DNA of 64,000 nt, taken from Moraxella nonliquefaciens (GTDB taxonomy: Bacteria; Pseudomonadota; Gammaproteobacteria; Pseudomonadales; Moraxellaceae). Below the pieces are notes generated by a model. It worked only from the letters and a program-made list of their open reading frames with translations. It did not search any database and was not told where the DNA came from. Below are positions 16,795-26,462 of this stretch, in pieces. The stretch's first letter is position 1; every line of letters starts with the position of its first letter. The stretch is from NCBI RefSeq assembly GCF_001679005.1, contig NZ_LXTW01000032.1, positions 186,001-250,000 on the forward strand, written 5' to 3'. Position numbers and translations under genes: made by a program.

Positions 16795-16942
16795 TTACTT
16801 TTTGACACCAAGAACAATGTGTGATGCCTTAATTAAGGCAGTAACAGACGAACCCACGGCTAGGTTTGATGACATCATTAACCGCCCCTGATTGAATGTG
16901 TTTGATGGTGGCGTTAAGCTGATTTCTTGCACTGATTGCCAT
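16795..16942 (-). pseudogene. Decayed molbindin (Mop/TOBE-domain) gene
   Basis: From an ATG at 16940-16942 with AAGAGA upstream, the minus strand reads MAISARNQLNATIKHIQ then SGAVNDV, the characteristic start of a Mop domain (SARNxxxGxVxxIxxGAVN). That frame then degenerates and stops. A shifted frame resumes with NLAVGSSVTALIKASHIVLG and ends VKK, the characteristic Mop end (xxGxxVxAxIKASxVxLGV). The central 20-odd residues (normally the EVVIDIGGG...ITxES part) are missing. A deletion that also shifts frame is the simplest explanation. The intact domain would be about 68 residues; here only 148 bp remain. Molbindins store or buffer molybdate. The position directly upstream of modA fits. Confidence 0.8.
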
Positions 16943-17103
16943 GGATATTCTCTTGATATTAAATGTACTTTCATGAATTTGACATGATAATAAACCATAA
17001 ATGTTAAATAAAACGATAAATTGTTTGGCAGATTTAATTTTATCACCCAATTTTACCATAAAATCATGTCTTGACCTACCACCCAAAAGTGGTAAATCAT
17101 CTC

Positions 17104-17910
17104 TTATTTTTTATCAATATTTTTATCAACCTTTGCCAGCAACGCTTGTAGTAGGGCGTATTCTTTTTGGTCAAGTTGCAGGCGAGAGGACAGACGTGAT
17201 AGGCGTTTTGGCAAATCTTTTAGTTCACCATCTTGGGCAAGGTTTAGCTTGATGAGTAGGTTTGTGATGGCGTTATTAAGCCCTGCCTTTTGAGCATGTG
17301 TGATGGCAGGTTCATCCCATAGGGTGCGGTAATGAATGTTGAGATTATGTTTAAGATTATGCTGATTGTAATGCGTGCTGTCTTTAGTTTTGTTGTCATT
17401 TTGTTGGTCAAAGTAGGCATAGAGTGTGCTTGTGATGACCTGCACAGCACTTGCCACGTTAAGTACAGGATAAGTAGGATTGGCAGGGATTTGTAGATGA
17501 TAATCCGCCAATGCCAACTCATCATTGGTCAGCCCCCTATCTTCACGTCCAAAGACCAAGGCTACTGTTGCTTTTGGGTTTTTGGATAAAAAATCATGGC
17601 AAAGTGAGGCACATTCATTTGGGGTGATGAGAGGTTTTGGCAGATGGCGGGTGCGTGCTGATGCCATGATAATCAAGGCGTGCGTTGATAGTGCGGTCTT
17701 TATGGTATCGATGATGACGGCGTTATCTAGGATGGATGTGCCACCTGCGGCGTTGGCGTAACTGCTGTCATCGATGGGCAGGCGAGGGGAGACTACTGTC
17801 AAGTGAGACAGTCCCATGGTGTGCATGGCACGAGCTGCCGAGCCGATATTGGCAGGTAAGGTCGTATTGACCATGATGGTATGAATGCGATTTAAAAATA
17901 CGTTTGGCAT
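17104..17910 (-). CDS. trmJ: tRNA (cytidine/uridine-2'-O-)-methyltransferase TrmJ
   Basis: This 268-residue SPOUT-family enzyme methylates the 2'-O of nucleotide 32 in the tRNA anticodon loop using SAM. The signature segments are FLNRIHTIMVNTTLPANIGSAARAMHTMGL at the N-terminus (read in two parts), VALVFGREDRGLTNDEL in the middle, and PTYPVLNVASAVQV forming the knot with the SAM pocket. The C-terminal part (about 100 residues) matches the TrmJ-specific extension, ending in a Lys-rich tail. It starts 23 bp after the dnaE stop on the same strand, so a dnaE-trmJ transcript is likely. Confidence 0.9.
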   Translation of the reverse strand: MPNVFLNRIHTIMVNTTLPANIGSAARAMHTMGLSHLTVVSPRLPIDDSSYANAAGGTSILDNAVIIDTIKTALSTHALIIMASARTRHLPKPLITPNECASLCHDFLSKNPKATVALVFGREDRGLTNDELALADYHLQIPANPTYPVLNVASAVQVITSTLYAYFDQQNDNKTKDSTHYNQHNLKHNLNIHYRTLWDEPAITHAQKAGLNNAITNLLIKLNLAQDGELKDLPKRLSRLSSRLQLDQKEYALLQALLAKVDKNIDKK

Positions 17911-17933
17911 GGCAAAATTTAACTCAATGAGAT

Positions 17934-20900
17934 TTATTTTATCATAAAATCTGACCCAAAGGCATCTTTTAGACGGTTTAGGTTGTTGTCAGATGGATAT
18001 AGGCGAAAACGGTTGTTCGTCAGTACTTTGCAAATACTGCATTCATCATATAAGTATAGCGACACAGGCAAACAACCATCAGGGGCATCGCCCATGTCAA
18101 TAATAGCTCCCCCATCTTCGGTGGTTGTTTTGGATTTTATAAATCCTGCGATTTCATCAGGATTTGGAGGGGCATTTTCTTTTAATAAATCGGTCAGTAC
18201 TGATAACCGCTGGATGTCGTGGCTGTGTAGTTTGACGTGTAAGCCATTTAAGGATTTTAGGCGTGATTCGATGATATTTTGCCCCCCTTGTAAGCGAGCG
18301 AACACTCGTCCATCACTTTCATTGACGCTGATGCGAGCGATGAGAATCACGCCATTTAGGTTATTTAACTGTTCCCAATCTTTTTTGTCAATCTTTGCCA
18401 GTGTTTGCATATTTAGACGTTTGGGATTGAAGTTTTTGTCTTCTTTGGTCAGATGGGCGTATTTTTGAGTTAGTGTGGCATTTAGGCTGACGTTGCTTTC
18501 AATTAGGGGTAAAATGCGTTGATATTTATCCATATAACAGCTAAGCTCCAAGCGACAACTGCCATCGTCTAAGGTAATGGCGACACGATTGCCAAAATTT
18601 GCCACATCTATTACAAGTCCTGCCACCAAGGCAAATTTGCCATAGCTTGTCTCAGACACCTCGCTTAGGTTTTTAACGTTGGTATAACAGGATAACTCAT
18701 CACGATAAGCATCCATGGGATGACCTGTCAGATACAGTCCCAACGTGTCTTTTTCACCTCGCAGGCGTGTTTGTTCACCCCAGATAACATCAGGCAAAGG
18801 GGGGGCGACCGACAGACCCTCATCTACCTCGGCAAATAAGTCAAATGTCCCCGTTTCATTATTAAGTCGGTTTTGGTGAGCCACTTCCATGGCTTGGGGG
18901 AGCTGCTCCCAAAGTCCGCCACGGATTTGGTAGGATAAGTTTTTGCCATGAACATCAAGCAAGTTGGGAGATAACACGCTTGCTAAATCATCAAAACAAC
19001 CAGCATTAATGAGTGCTTCTAAGGCACGTTTGCCAACTTTTTTGGTATCTACACGATTACAAAAGTCATACAAGTCTTTAAATGCCCCTTCGCTTCTGGC
19101 TTTAACAATACTGGCAACCGCATCCTCGCCCACGCCTTTGACCGCCCCCAGTCCATAGATGATGGTTTTAGGGTCATGAGCGACAAATTGAAATTGGCTG
19201 TGATTGACCGATGGTGGCAGTACGTTTAGGTCAAAGTTGTTTTTGCAATCACTGATTAAAAAAACCACAGTATCGGTATCATTCATCTCCGATGTCAGTA
19301 CTGCCGCCATGAACTCGGCAGGGAAGTAGTGTTTTAGATAGGCAGTTTGGTAGGCAAGCACACCATAAGCTGCTGAGTGTGATTTATTAAAGCCATAGCC
19401 TGCAAATTTCTCCACAAGCTCAAAAATCTTAATGGCAAGCTCACCATCCACGCCAAGCCCCATCGCCCCCTCTTCAAATACCGACCGCTGTGCTGCCATT
19501 TCTTCGGGTTTTTTCTTGCCCATGGCACGCCTTAACATGTCTGCCCCACCCAGGGTATAACCTGCCAAAGTTTGGGCAATTTGCATGACTTGTTCTTGGT
19601 AGACGATGACGCCATAGGTTGACTCTAAGGCAGGTTTTAGCCAATCGTGCTGATATTTGGGGTCAGGATAGGCGACCTCTTGAATGCCATGCTTGCGGTC
19701 AATGAAGTCAGATACCATGCCTGTCTCCAAAGGGCCAGGGCGGTACAAGGCACACATGGCAATGACATCTTCAATATTGGATGGTTTTAGCTGTTTTAGG
19801 TATTTTTTCATCCCCGAGCTTTCAAGTTGAAACACGGCTGTGGTATTACCGTTTTGTAGAACATGTTCATACACCGCTGGGTCATCTAGGGGCAATTCAT
19901 CCAAGTCAATGGGGTCAAGCCCTTCTTTGGCAAGGCGTTCGTCGATATTGTTGATGGCGGATTTGATGACGGTCAGATTTCTAAGTCCTAAAAAGTCAAA
20001 CTTCACCAGTCCAACAGCCTCTACATCATCCTTGTCGTACTGGCTGACGATATGTCCCTCATCATCGGCATAAATGGCACTAAAATCACTGATGCGATTT
20101 GGGGCGATAAGCACCCCTCCTGCATGTTTACCGACGTTGCGAGTGATGCCTTCAAGTTTTTGTGCCATCTCCCAAATTTCAAGTGCTTGTTCGTGGTCTG
20201 GGGTGTCAGGGTTGGTTAATAAATCTTTTAATAATGGCTCTTCTTTGATGGCGTTATCAAGTGAGATGCCAGGAGTTTTGGGGATGAGTTTGGATATTTT
20301 ATCGGCAAGACCGTATGATTTGCCTTGTACTCGTGCCACATCTCGCACCACAGCCCGAGCTGCCATTGTGCCAAAGGTGATGATTTGTGAGACTGCCATT
20401 CGCCCATAAGTATCAGCCACATAAGCGATGACACGGTCTCGCCCCTCAATACAAAAATCCACATCAAAGTCAGGCATGCTGACACGTTCAGGATTTAAAA
20501 ATCTCTCAAAAAGCAAATCATAGCGTAAAGGGTCAAGATCGGTGATATTAAGACTGTATGCCACAAGCGAACCTGCCCCCGAACCACGTCCTGGCCCCAC
20601 AGGCACGCCATTTTCTTTTGCCCAGCGGATAAAGTCCATCACGATGAGAAAGTACCCTAAAAATCCCATTTTTAAGATGATGTCCACTTCAAATTCAAGG
20701 CGTTTATCATAAGGTTCTCGCACCAAATCCCAGCTCTCATCTCGGCGCTCGGGTGGATAGAGTTTGTCTAGTCGTCTGTTTAGTCCATCTTTGGCTGTTT
20801 TGCAAAAAAATTGCTCTTCGGTCATGCCTTTGGGTATGGGAAAGGCAGGTAAAAAGTTCTTGCCAAGGGTGAGTGTTACGTTACAACGAGATGCCAAAAG

Positions 20901-21725
20901 AGTGGTATTTTCAATAACCTTAGGGATGTCGGCAAATAGGGCATTCATCTCATTTTGGCTTTTAAAATACTGCAACTCACTATAAATGCGAGGGCGTGTG
21001 GTATCTGCCAGTACATAGCCACTGGTGATACACACACGAGCTTCATGCGCCTCAAAGTCAGTACTGATGGTGTCCTCTTTGCCTTGACTTTGAACGCTGG
21101 CATTCATAAAACGCACATCATTATGAGCGATGATGGGTACGCCAAATTTCGCCCCTGCCATGATAATATCACGGTTTAGGTCATCATCATGAACGTGGGT
21201 GCGTTTGACTGCCAAATACAGACGGTCGCCAAAGGCTTGTTGCCAGATGCCTACCGCATTCATCCCGCCACGCAAGGCGGATGTTATCTCAGAGCGGTGC
21301 GTGAGTATGGCGATGATGCCTGCATTTTTGGTAGGGTCAAATAAATCTTGCTTTAAAACAATGGGTGTGCTTATCATAACTTTGCCATTTTCACCCATGG
21401 GTCGGTTGGTGTAGCTATCTGAGACCAAGCGTAGAATGTTTTGGTAGCCGTCGTTATTCATGGCATAGAGTATGACGCTAAACCCCTCATGTTCGGCAGT
21501 TGGGCTAAAATCATCGCCTGTGATGACCTCTGTGCCAAGCAAGGGCTTGATGCCAGCACCAAGGCAGGCTTTATAAAATTTGACCAAGGCAAAGGTATTT
21601 TTAAAATCGGCAATCCCCAAGGCGGTCTGTCCATCATCCACGGCAGCTTTGATGAGTTCTTTGATTTTGACGATGGAATCAACAATGGCGTATTCGCTAC
21701 GCACACCCAAATGTACAAATGACAT
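17934..21725 (-). CDS. dnaE: DNA polymerase III alpha subunit DnaE
   Basis: The catalytic subunit of the replicative polymerase, 1263 residues (E. coli 1160). The N-terminal PHP domain begins MSFVHLGVRSEYAIVDS. Its metal-binding His residues are degenerate, as they also are in E. coli DnaE. The polymerase palm has GPGRGSGAGSLVAY (about 377-390) and PDFDVDF (418-424), carrying the first two catalytic Asp. The third is in LVKFDFLGLRNLT. A helix-hairpin-helix region (YGLGAVKGVGEDAV) and TGTFDLF, a likely beta-clamp-binding motif, follow, then an OB fold (KFALVAGLVIDVANF). The ATG at 21725 has only a weak ribosome site. trmJ follows, and a small membrane-protein gene precedes it. Confidence 0.96.
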   Translation of the reverse strand: MSFVHLGVRSEYAIVDSIVKIKELIKAAVDDGQTALGIADFKNTFALVKFYKACLGAGIKPLLGTEVITGDDFSPTAEHEGFSVILYAMNNDGYQNILRLVSDSYTNRPMGENGKVMISTPIVLKQDLFDPTKNAGIIAILTHRSEITSALRGGMNAVGIWQQAFGDRLYLAVKRTHVHDDDLNRDIIMAGAKFGVPIIAHNDVRFMNASVQSQGKEDTISTDFEAHEARVCITSGYVLADTTRPRIYSELQYFKSQNEMNALFADIPKVIENTTLLASRCNVTLTLGKNFLPAFPIPKGMTEEQFFCKTAKDGLNRRLDKLYPPERRDESWDLVREPYDKRLEFEVDIILKMGFLGYFLIVMDFIRWAKENGVPVGPGRGSGAGSLVAYSLNITDLDPLRYDLLFERFLNPERVSMPDFDVDFCIEGRDRVIAYVADTYGRMAVSQIITFGTMAARAVVRDVARVQGKSYGLADKISKLIPKTPGISLDNAIKEEPLLKDLLTNPDTPDHEQALEIWEMAQKLEGITRNVGKHAGGVLIAPNRISDFSAIYADDEGHIVSQYDKDDVEAVGLVKFDFLGLRNLTVIKSAINNIDERLAKEGLDPIDLDELPLDDPAVYEHVLQNGNTTAVFQLESSGMKKYLKQLKPSNIEDVIAMCALYRPGPLETGMVSDFIDRKHGIQEVAYPDPKYQHDWLKPALESTYGVIVYQEQVMQIAQTLAGYTLGGADMLRRAMGKKKPEEMAAQRSVFEEGAMGLGVDGELAIKIFELVEKFAGYGFNKSHSAAYGVLAYQTAYLKHYFPAEFMAAVLTSEMNDTDTVVFLISDCKNNFDLNVLPPSVNHSQFQFVAHDPKTIIYGLGAVKGVGEDAVASIVKARSEGAFKDLYDFCNRVDTKKVGKRALEALINAGCFDDLASVLSPNLLDVHGKNLSYQIRGGLWEQLPQAMEVAHQNRLNNETGTFDLFAEVDEGLSVAPPLPDVIWGEQTRLRGEKDTLGLYLTGHPMDAYRDELSCYTNVKNLSEVSETSYGKFALVAGLVIDVANFGNRVAITLDDGSCRLELSCYMDKYQRILPLIESNVSLNATLTQKYAHLTKEDKNFNPKRLNMQTLAKIDKKDWEQLNNLNGVILIARISVNESDGRVFARLQGGQNIIESRLKSLNGLHVKLHSHDIQRLSVLTDLLKENAPPNPDEIAGFIKSKTTTEDGGAIIDMGDAPDGCLPVSLYLYDECSICKVLTNNRFRLYPSDNNLNRLKDAFGSDFMIK

Positions 21726-21767
21726 AAATTTACTCTGTTTTTAGTATTTAAAAGGGTTTGAAAAATT

Positions 21768-21789
21768 AAAGGCAGTCTGTCCTGCTTTT
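21768..21789 (-). terminator. Possible terminator between the small membrane-protein gene and dnaE
   Basis: AAAGGCAG and CTGCTTTT pair around a 6-nt loop (one G-T wobble). On the minus strand the stem is followed by TTTAATTTTT. Its position directly after the small gene at 21801 supports that gene being a separate transcript from dnaE. Confidence 0.45.
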
Positions 21790-21800
21790 TATGGGCAAAT

Positions 21801-21974
21801 CTAATCATGTATTGCCACAGGTATGGGATTGATGTCTTGACTGTTTTGGTAAAAGCCCATGCCCAAAGATGCCACAAAAATCAAAACAAAAACCGCCAAG
21901 ACGACCAGCATGACTTTTTTAAGATGATGATGGCGTTTGGTGTGGGTATTTTTTATATTGGCTCTTTTTGTCAT
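21801..21974 (-). CDS. Small single-pass membrane protein, unknown function
   Basis: A 57-codon ORF starts at the ATG at 21972-21974; an upstream in-frame start at 21998 would add eight residues. The protein has a basic lead (MTKRANIKNTHTKRHHHLKK), one hydrophobic helix (VMLVVLAVFVLIFVASLGMG) and a short polar tail (FYQNSQDINPIPVAIHD). It is a positive-inside, single-span topology. There is no clear Shine-Dalgarno sequence. The hairpin just downstream and the good charge/helix pattern support a real gene, but I do not recognise a family. Confidence 0.45.
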   Translation of the reverse strand: MTKRANIKNTHTKRHHHLKKVMLVVLAVFVLIFVASLGMGFYQNSQDINPIPVAIHD

Positions 21975-22125
21975 ATTAATAAAATATAATAAAATCAATG
22001 ATTTGTGGTATTGTTTTGGTAGATTTTTAGACAGTTACCAAATCAGGTTATTATAACATGGAAAATTTACCAAAATCACGGTAAAATTAAGCAAATTTTT
22101 GACCATCATTCTGACCGATTTATTC

Positions 22126-25100
22126 ATGTTTCATATTATTCAGTCCAACAACACAGACCGCCTTGTTGGTCATCTCATTGATTTTTATAAAAAAAATAAC
22201 TCATCAGATGAGCTTGCCCATCTGATTTTTACCCCTTTTACCGTCATCGTGCCATCTATGGTCTTAGGCGACTGGCTGACTAAAACCGTGGCGAGCCGTG
22301 TGGGTATTAGTACGCTGTTTACCGCTCAGTTTTGGGGAAAATATCAGTGGGATATGATGAAAACGGTATTGGCGTTGGATGCACAGATACATTTTGATGA
22401 CGCTCTGTCTGTACCAGAGGTGGCGGTGCTGTCAGCATCCATCATGCGTTGGCGGATTTTTGGCTTTGTGATGAGTGAATTTAAAAAAGATGGCACACTG
22501 ATGGATGATGTAGCCCATCCACTGTATTTTTTAATCAAGCCTTTGTATGATGATGCCAAAAACTTGCCTGAGCATCGGTTATGGCAGGCGTGCGATGAGT
22601 TATCACGTCTGTATGTACGCTATTTGACACACCGCCCCGAGTGGCTTAGTGATTGGGCAAATGGTGTATCTTTGGCGGATACTGTCAAGCAAATGATGAG
22701 TGATAAAGAGCGATTAGATAAAGCCTTTGGTGCAATACAGCCAAACGATGACGATAAGACAGATGATAATGACACACCCAAATGGTTGGTGGAGCACTAT
22801 TTGGATTTGGAGCGACTGCTGGGCTATCTGTGGCAACAGCTCTTTGGTGAGACCTACCGTTATCGGTTGGTGTTAGAGGAGCGTTTTTGGCAAGTGTTAT
22901 CAGGCAAGCGAGACAGTACTGCTCATCATGACGGTGATGATTCGCTGTCTGTGCGTGCCATACAAGAGCTGCCCAAAGCCTTGTATCTGTTTACTGTGCA
23001 ACAAATCCCTAGGGCGGAGCTGGATTTTTTAAAACAACTGTCCTTGTATCTGGATGTGGTGCTATTACATTTTAACCCATCCATGATGTTTTGGGCGGAT
23101 ATTGTAGATAGGCAGTGGTTACAAACTCAGAAAATCATCCGTCCACACATGGTTTATCTCAAAGACTATGGGCATGGACTTTTGTCACGCTTAGGCAAAG
23201 AGTCCCGAGATACCTTTGCCATGCTTGCCGACCTGTCAGGGGGCGACAGTCATGGCAAGTGGCAGGTGCGTTGGCAGGATGATTTTGATGAATCTGTGTC
23301 CGATGATAACACATTGCCAAATCTGCTACAAGGTTTAAAAACAGACATTCTCATGCTAGACCATGATAAAGATGCCCATCATCAAGCAGGTGGACAAGTC
23401 ATGACAACTTTGTTAAGTGATGATTGGGCGGATGATGTCTTTGATGACACACTCATGCAAAAAGTTCGCCCCAAAACCCCACTTAGGCTAGATACTAAAA
23501 TGGACATGGGCAGTTTATCCATTCATGCCTGCCACAGTCTAAAACGCCAATTGGAGCTGTCTCGGCTTATGATAGCCAAGTATTTAAATGACAACCCACA
23601 GCGAGGTCTTGCTGATGTGGTTGTGCTGTTGCCTGACATTGCCAGTGCTCAGGATTTGATTCGTTCGGTATTTCCCGATGGCAAGGGGGCAGATGGGCTG
23701 ACATTGCCCATCAAAATCACAGGAACGCCCGATAAGCGTATTGATGAGTTAATCAAGGCCATCATGGGGTTTTATACGCTGCTTGGTGAACCGACCAGTC
23801 GCTTTTATGCTGATGAAGTTAATGAGTGGCTACTGACCCCAGCTTTATATGAAAGTTTTGGATTGTCTTTTGATGAAATGAGGCGGGGGGTGGATTTGTT
23901 AAGGCGGGCTGGATTTAGAAGGGGGTTTGATGAACGACATCGCTCAAAAACCTTGCACGTTGATGACAGCGATTATCGTTATACATTTAGCCATGCCTTA
24001 GACCGTTTGGTATTGGGACTACTAACCCCCACCAAAACCCCAAGCCGTGCCTTACATCCCTTTGTGTGGCGTGCAGGCGTGTTCGGTGAGGCAAGCTTAC
24101 CGCTTATGGGTGTTAGTCTAAATGATCAGAGTATCATCCACGCTTTGAGTGCCATACATGCAGGACTTTCCGACAATCGCAATCAATTGACCGCTGTGGA
24201 TGGTGTGGAGCGATTATTAAATCATATTGAACATGAAGTCATCAACCGCTATTTTGGGCATTGGCATGACAGTGTTGGTATGCGGGCAATTTTTAATGCC
24301 AAAAATGCCATGATGAGCAGCCTACGAGCCAATCGTTATTATCACCACCACCTGAGTGTGGCAGATGAGCAGGTTGGTAATATGGTAAATACCGATGAGA
24401 TTTATCTGCCTATGAAACTTGTGATAGAGAGTTTGTCTGAGATGGTTAAAGCACAGGCGATCAGTGCAGAGCCATCAGAGGTCATTACTTTTGCTCGCTT
24501 TGGCACAGTACGTAGCATTCCTTTTGGATTGACGGTCATGTTAGAGATGAATTTGACATCTTTTCCACGTCAAGACAGGGCGGTGCGACTGGATTTAATG
24601 CGTGCAGGGGTACGACGTTTGGGCGACCGTTATAACGAAGATGATGACAACGGGGCATTTTTGGATGCCCTGTTATGTACCAAAGATGCTTGTTTGATTT
24701 TTTATAAAGGATTAAGCAGTGATGGCAAAACGAAGCTATTGCCTGCCTCTGTTGTTAGCGAGTTGATTGAATTTTTAAAAACCGAAGCCCATTGGCAAGA
24801 TGATGGCATGGGTGAATGGCAGGAGGGCACAACGATGCAGGCAAAAACAGATAAGCCAAATGATGAGATGACCACGCTTATCAATGAGCTTATGCCTGCC
24901 TTGGTTGAAGATTATCTCATCAGCTATCATGAACCGACATTTTTTGATAAGGCGGTGTATTATCGTCATGATAAGACAGATTGTGATGATGATTTGGCAA
25001 GCCAATTAAACGCACATCTAAACACAAGATTGACCGCTTTAAAATATCGCCAAAAACAAGCTCTGCCCCCACCGCAGTTATGGCAAGACATTCGCCAAAC

Positions 25101-26328
25101 GCTAGATGCCCAAACAATCACGCCAAAACCACCATCGCTTATTATGGATGATACGGCAGTGCTTGATTTGGCGACACGGCTGGAACAATCCTTTGTTTGT
25201 CCAGATGATAAGGCACTTGCCCAACATATCAAAACAATGTATGAGCATTATGGATTAACTTTGCCAACGAACATGCAGGCAGAAGAGCTTATCGGCCCTT
25301 TTAAAAATATGGGCAAAACCTACTTGCACGATAAAGTCAAAATTGACAAAGCGTATGACCCTGATGGGCAAAATGAGCCTTTGACCTTAGACGCATTGGG
25401 GGATTATCATATCAATGAGCTGTTCATTCGTGGGGCAGGCTTTGGGTTATTTGATGAGATGCAAACAGCTCATGAATCCTTTTACCATCTGCTAGATGCC
25501 ATGAACCAAACAAATGACCATCATCACAATGATGCCATCTTTGCCATGCAGGCTTTGTATTATGGCGACCGACTGCCAGCAGGACAGTTACGATTATCTA
25601 TGCCTGATGAGTATTTTGCCCAGCTCAAAGATGAGCTTGGTGAATTTAATGCCATGCTAGACAATCTCAAATCGGATGAGTGTTATGCCAAAGCGTTAAA
25701 AGCGTTAAACGATGTTTTGGCAAATAACCGCCTAAGTACCACTTTAAGTCTCACTTGTGAACAAAGTGTGTTGCTTGTCTGTGATGACATTTGCATTGAT
25801 ATTACCGCCAATCTACCCACAGATGATACGTCATGGCGAGCCATTTTACCAAATACCGCCCGAGCTGAACATTTATTTAGATTTTTTGTTCATCATCTGT
25901 TATGGCAGATGACGGCAGATGATGACAAATGTAGTCTGTGGCAATACCGCAAAGCAGGTCATGATACTGATTTTGCAGGGAGAAAATTTGCCCTTAGTGG
26001 TATTGGTACAACTGTTGCCAAAGCCTATGTGCTAAACTTAATCCTACTGGCACAGCTTGCCAAGCAAAAACTGATTGTCATGACGCACCGAGATGGTTTG
26101 GCATACCTTGCTCATTGTCAAAAAGGTGATACAAAACCTACATCCAAACTGTTTGGAAAATGGATGGGAACACAAAACCATGACAACATCTATGATAATG
26201 ACAGTCGCCATGAGATTTGGCAGTTGGTATTACAAGGCGACGACCCTTACAAAGCTCTGATGACATATTTGCCATTGGCGTTACCACTGTATCAGTTAAT
26301 GTTTGATTCGCTCATTGCCATTGACTAA
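22126..26328 (+). CDS. recC: Exodeoxyribonuclease V gamma subunit RecC
   Basis: RecC is the non-catalytic subunit of RecBCD that splits the duplex and recognises Chi during double-strand-break repair. The start at 22126 gives MFHIIQSNNTDRLVGHL, matching the RecC N-terminus; a TTG 27 bp upstream is less likely. The protein is 1400 residues, longer than E. coli RecC (1122). Conserved stretches include PFTVIVPSMVLGDWLTKTVA, STLFTAQFWGKY, KALYLFTVQQIPRAELDFL, IHACHSLKRQLELSRLMI, and TVRSIPFGLTVMLEMN with NGAFLDALLCTKDACLIFY. It is inactivated-helicase-like, without intact Walker motifs. recB follows after 134 bp and recD after that, an uninterrupted recCBD order without ptrA. Confidence 0.92.
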   Translation: MFHIIQSNNTDRLVGHLIDFYKKNNSSDELAHLIFTPFTVIVPSMVLGDWLTKTVASRVGISTLFTAQFWGKYQWDMMKTVLALDAQIHFDDALSVPEVAVLSASIMRWRIFGFVMSEFKKDGTLMDDVAHPLYFLIKPLYDDAKNLPEHRLWQACDELSRLYVRYLTHRPEWLSDWANGVSLADTVKQMMSDKERLDKAFGAIQPNDDDKTDDNDTPKWLVEHYLDLERLLGYLWQQLFGETYRYRLVLEERFWQVLSGKRDSTAHHDGDDSLSVRAIQELPKALYLFTVQQIPRAELDFLKQLSLYLDVVLLHFNPSMMFWADIVDRQWLQTQKIIRPHMVYLKDYGHGLLSRLGKESRDTFAMLADLSGGDSHGKWQVRWQDDFDESVSDDNTLPNLLQGLKTDILMLDHDKDAHHQAGGQVMTTLLSDDWADDVFDDTLMQKVRPKTPLRLDTKMDMGSLSIHACHSLKRQLELSRLMIAKYLNDNPQRGLADVVVLLPDIASAQDLIRSVFPDGKGADGLTLPIKITGTPDKRIDELIKAIMGFYTLLGEPTSRFYADEVNEWLLTPALYESFGLSFDEMRRGVDLLRRAGFRRGFDERHRSKTLHVDDSDYRYTFSHALDRLVLGLLTPTKTPSRALHPFVWRAGVFGEASLPLMGVSLNDQSIIHALSAIHAGLSDNRNQLTAVDGVERLLNHIEHEVINRYFGHWHDSVGMRAIFNAKNAMMSSLRANRYYHHHLSVADEQVGNMVNTDEIYLPMKLVIESLSEMVKAQAISAEPSEVITFARFGTVRSIPFGLTVMLEMNLTSFPRQDRAVRLDLMRAGVRRLGDRYNEDDDNGAFLDALLCTKDACLIFYKGLSSDGKTKLLPASVVSELIEFLKTEAHWQDDGMGEWQEGTTMQAKTDKPNDEMTTLINELMPALVEDYLISYHEPTFFDKAVYYRHDKTDCDDDLASQLNAHLNTRLTALKYRQKQALPPPQLWQDIRQTLDAQTITPKPPSLIMDDTAVLDLATRLEQSFVCPDDKALAQHIKTMYEHYGLTLPTNMQAEELIGPFKNMGKTYLHDKVKIDKAYDPDGQNEPLTLDALGDYHINELFIRGAGFGLFDEMQTAHESFYHLLDAMNQTNDHHHNDAIFAMQALYYGDRLPAGQLRLSMPDEYFAQLKDELGEFNAMLDNLKSDECYAKALKALNDVLANNRLSTTLSLTCEQSVLLVCDDICIDITANLPTDDTSWRAILPNTARAEHLFRFFVHHLLWQMTADDDKCSLWQYRKAGHDTDFAGRKFALSGIGTTVAKAYVLNLILLAQLAKQKLIVMTHRDGLAYLAHCQKGDTKPTSKLFGKWMGTQNHDNIYDNDSRHEIWQLVLQGDDPYKALMTYLPLALPLYQLMFDSLIAID

Positions 26329-26360
26329 TTGCCATTGAAAAAAGAGAGATGAATAAAATC

Positions 26361-26380
26361 AGAGCGTACCTGCCCTTGAT
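26361..26380 (+). repeat. Dispersed 20-bp motif, copy C, between recC and recB
   Basis: AGAGCGTACCTGCCCTTGAT is identical at 17 of 20 positions to the minus-strand motif at 12391-12410. It is followed by TTTTTATCAT, similar to the TATTTATCAT that follows copy A at 12257. It lies in the 134-bp recC-recB gap. Function unknown. Confidence 0.45.
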
Positions 26381-26462
26381 TTTTTATCATAAATGACAGA
26401 TTCAATCATTGGATTTTATCAAAATACTGTCAAAAGCAGATGCACCCCAACAAGGAGAATAA

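Noticed and set aside
17983..18468. 161-codon open frame antisense to the dnaE 3' end
   Set aside because: Fully inside dnaE with no recognisable protein features.
17934..21725. Degenerate PHP metal site in DnaE as a novelty
   Set aside because: The same loss is found in E. coli DnaE, where proofreading is by DnaQ; it is normal for gammaproteobacteria.
26281..26340. Direct repeat TTGCCATTGA at the recC 3' end
   Set aside because: Two 10-bp copies four bases apart, one of them in coding sequence; likely a chance short repeat.
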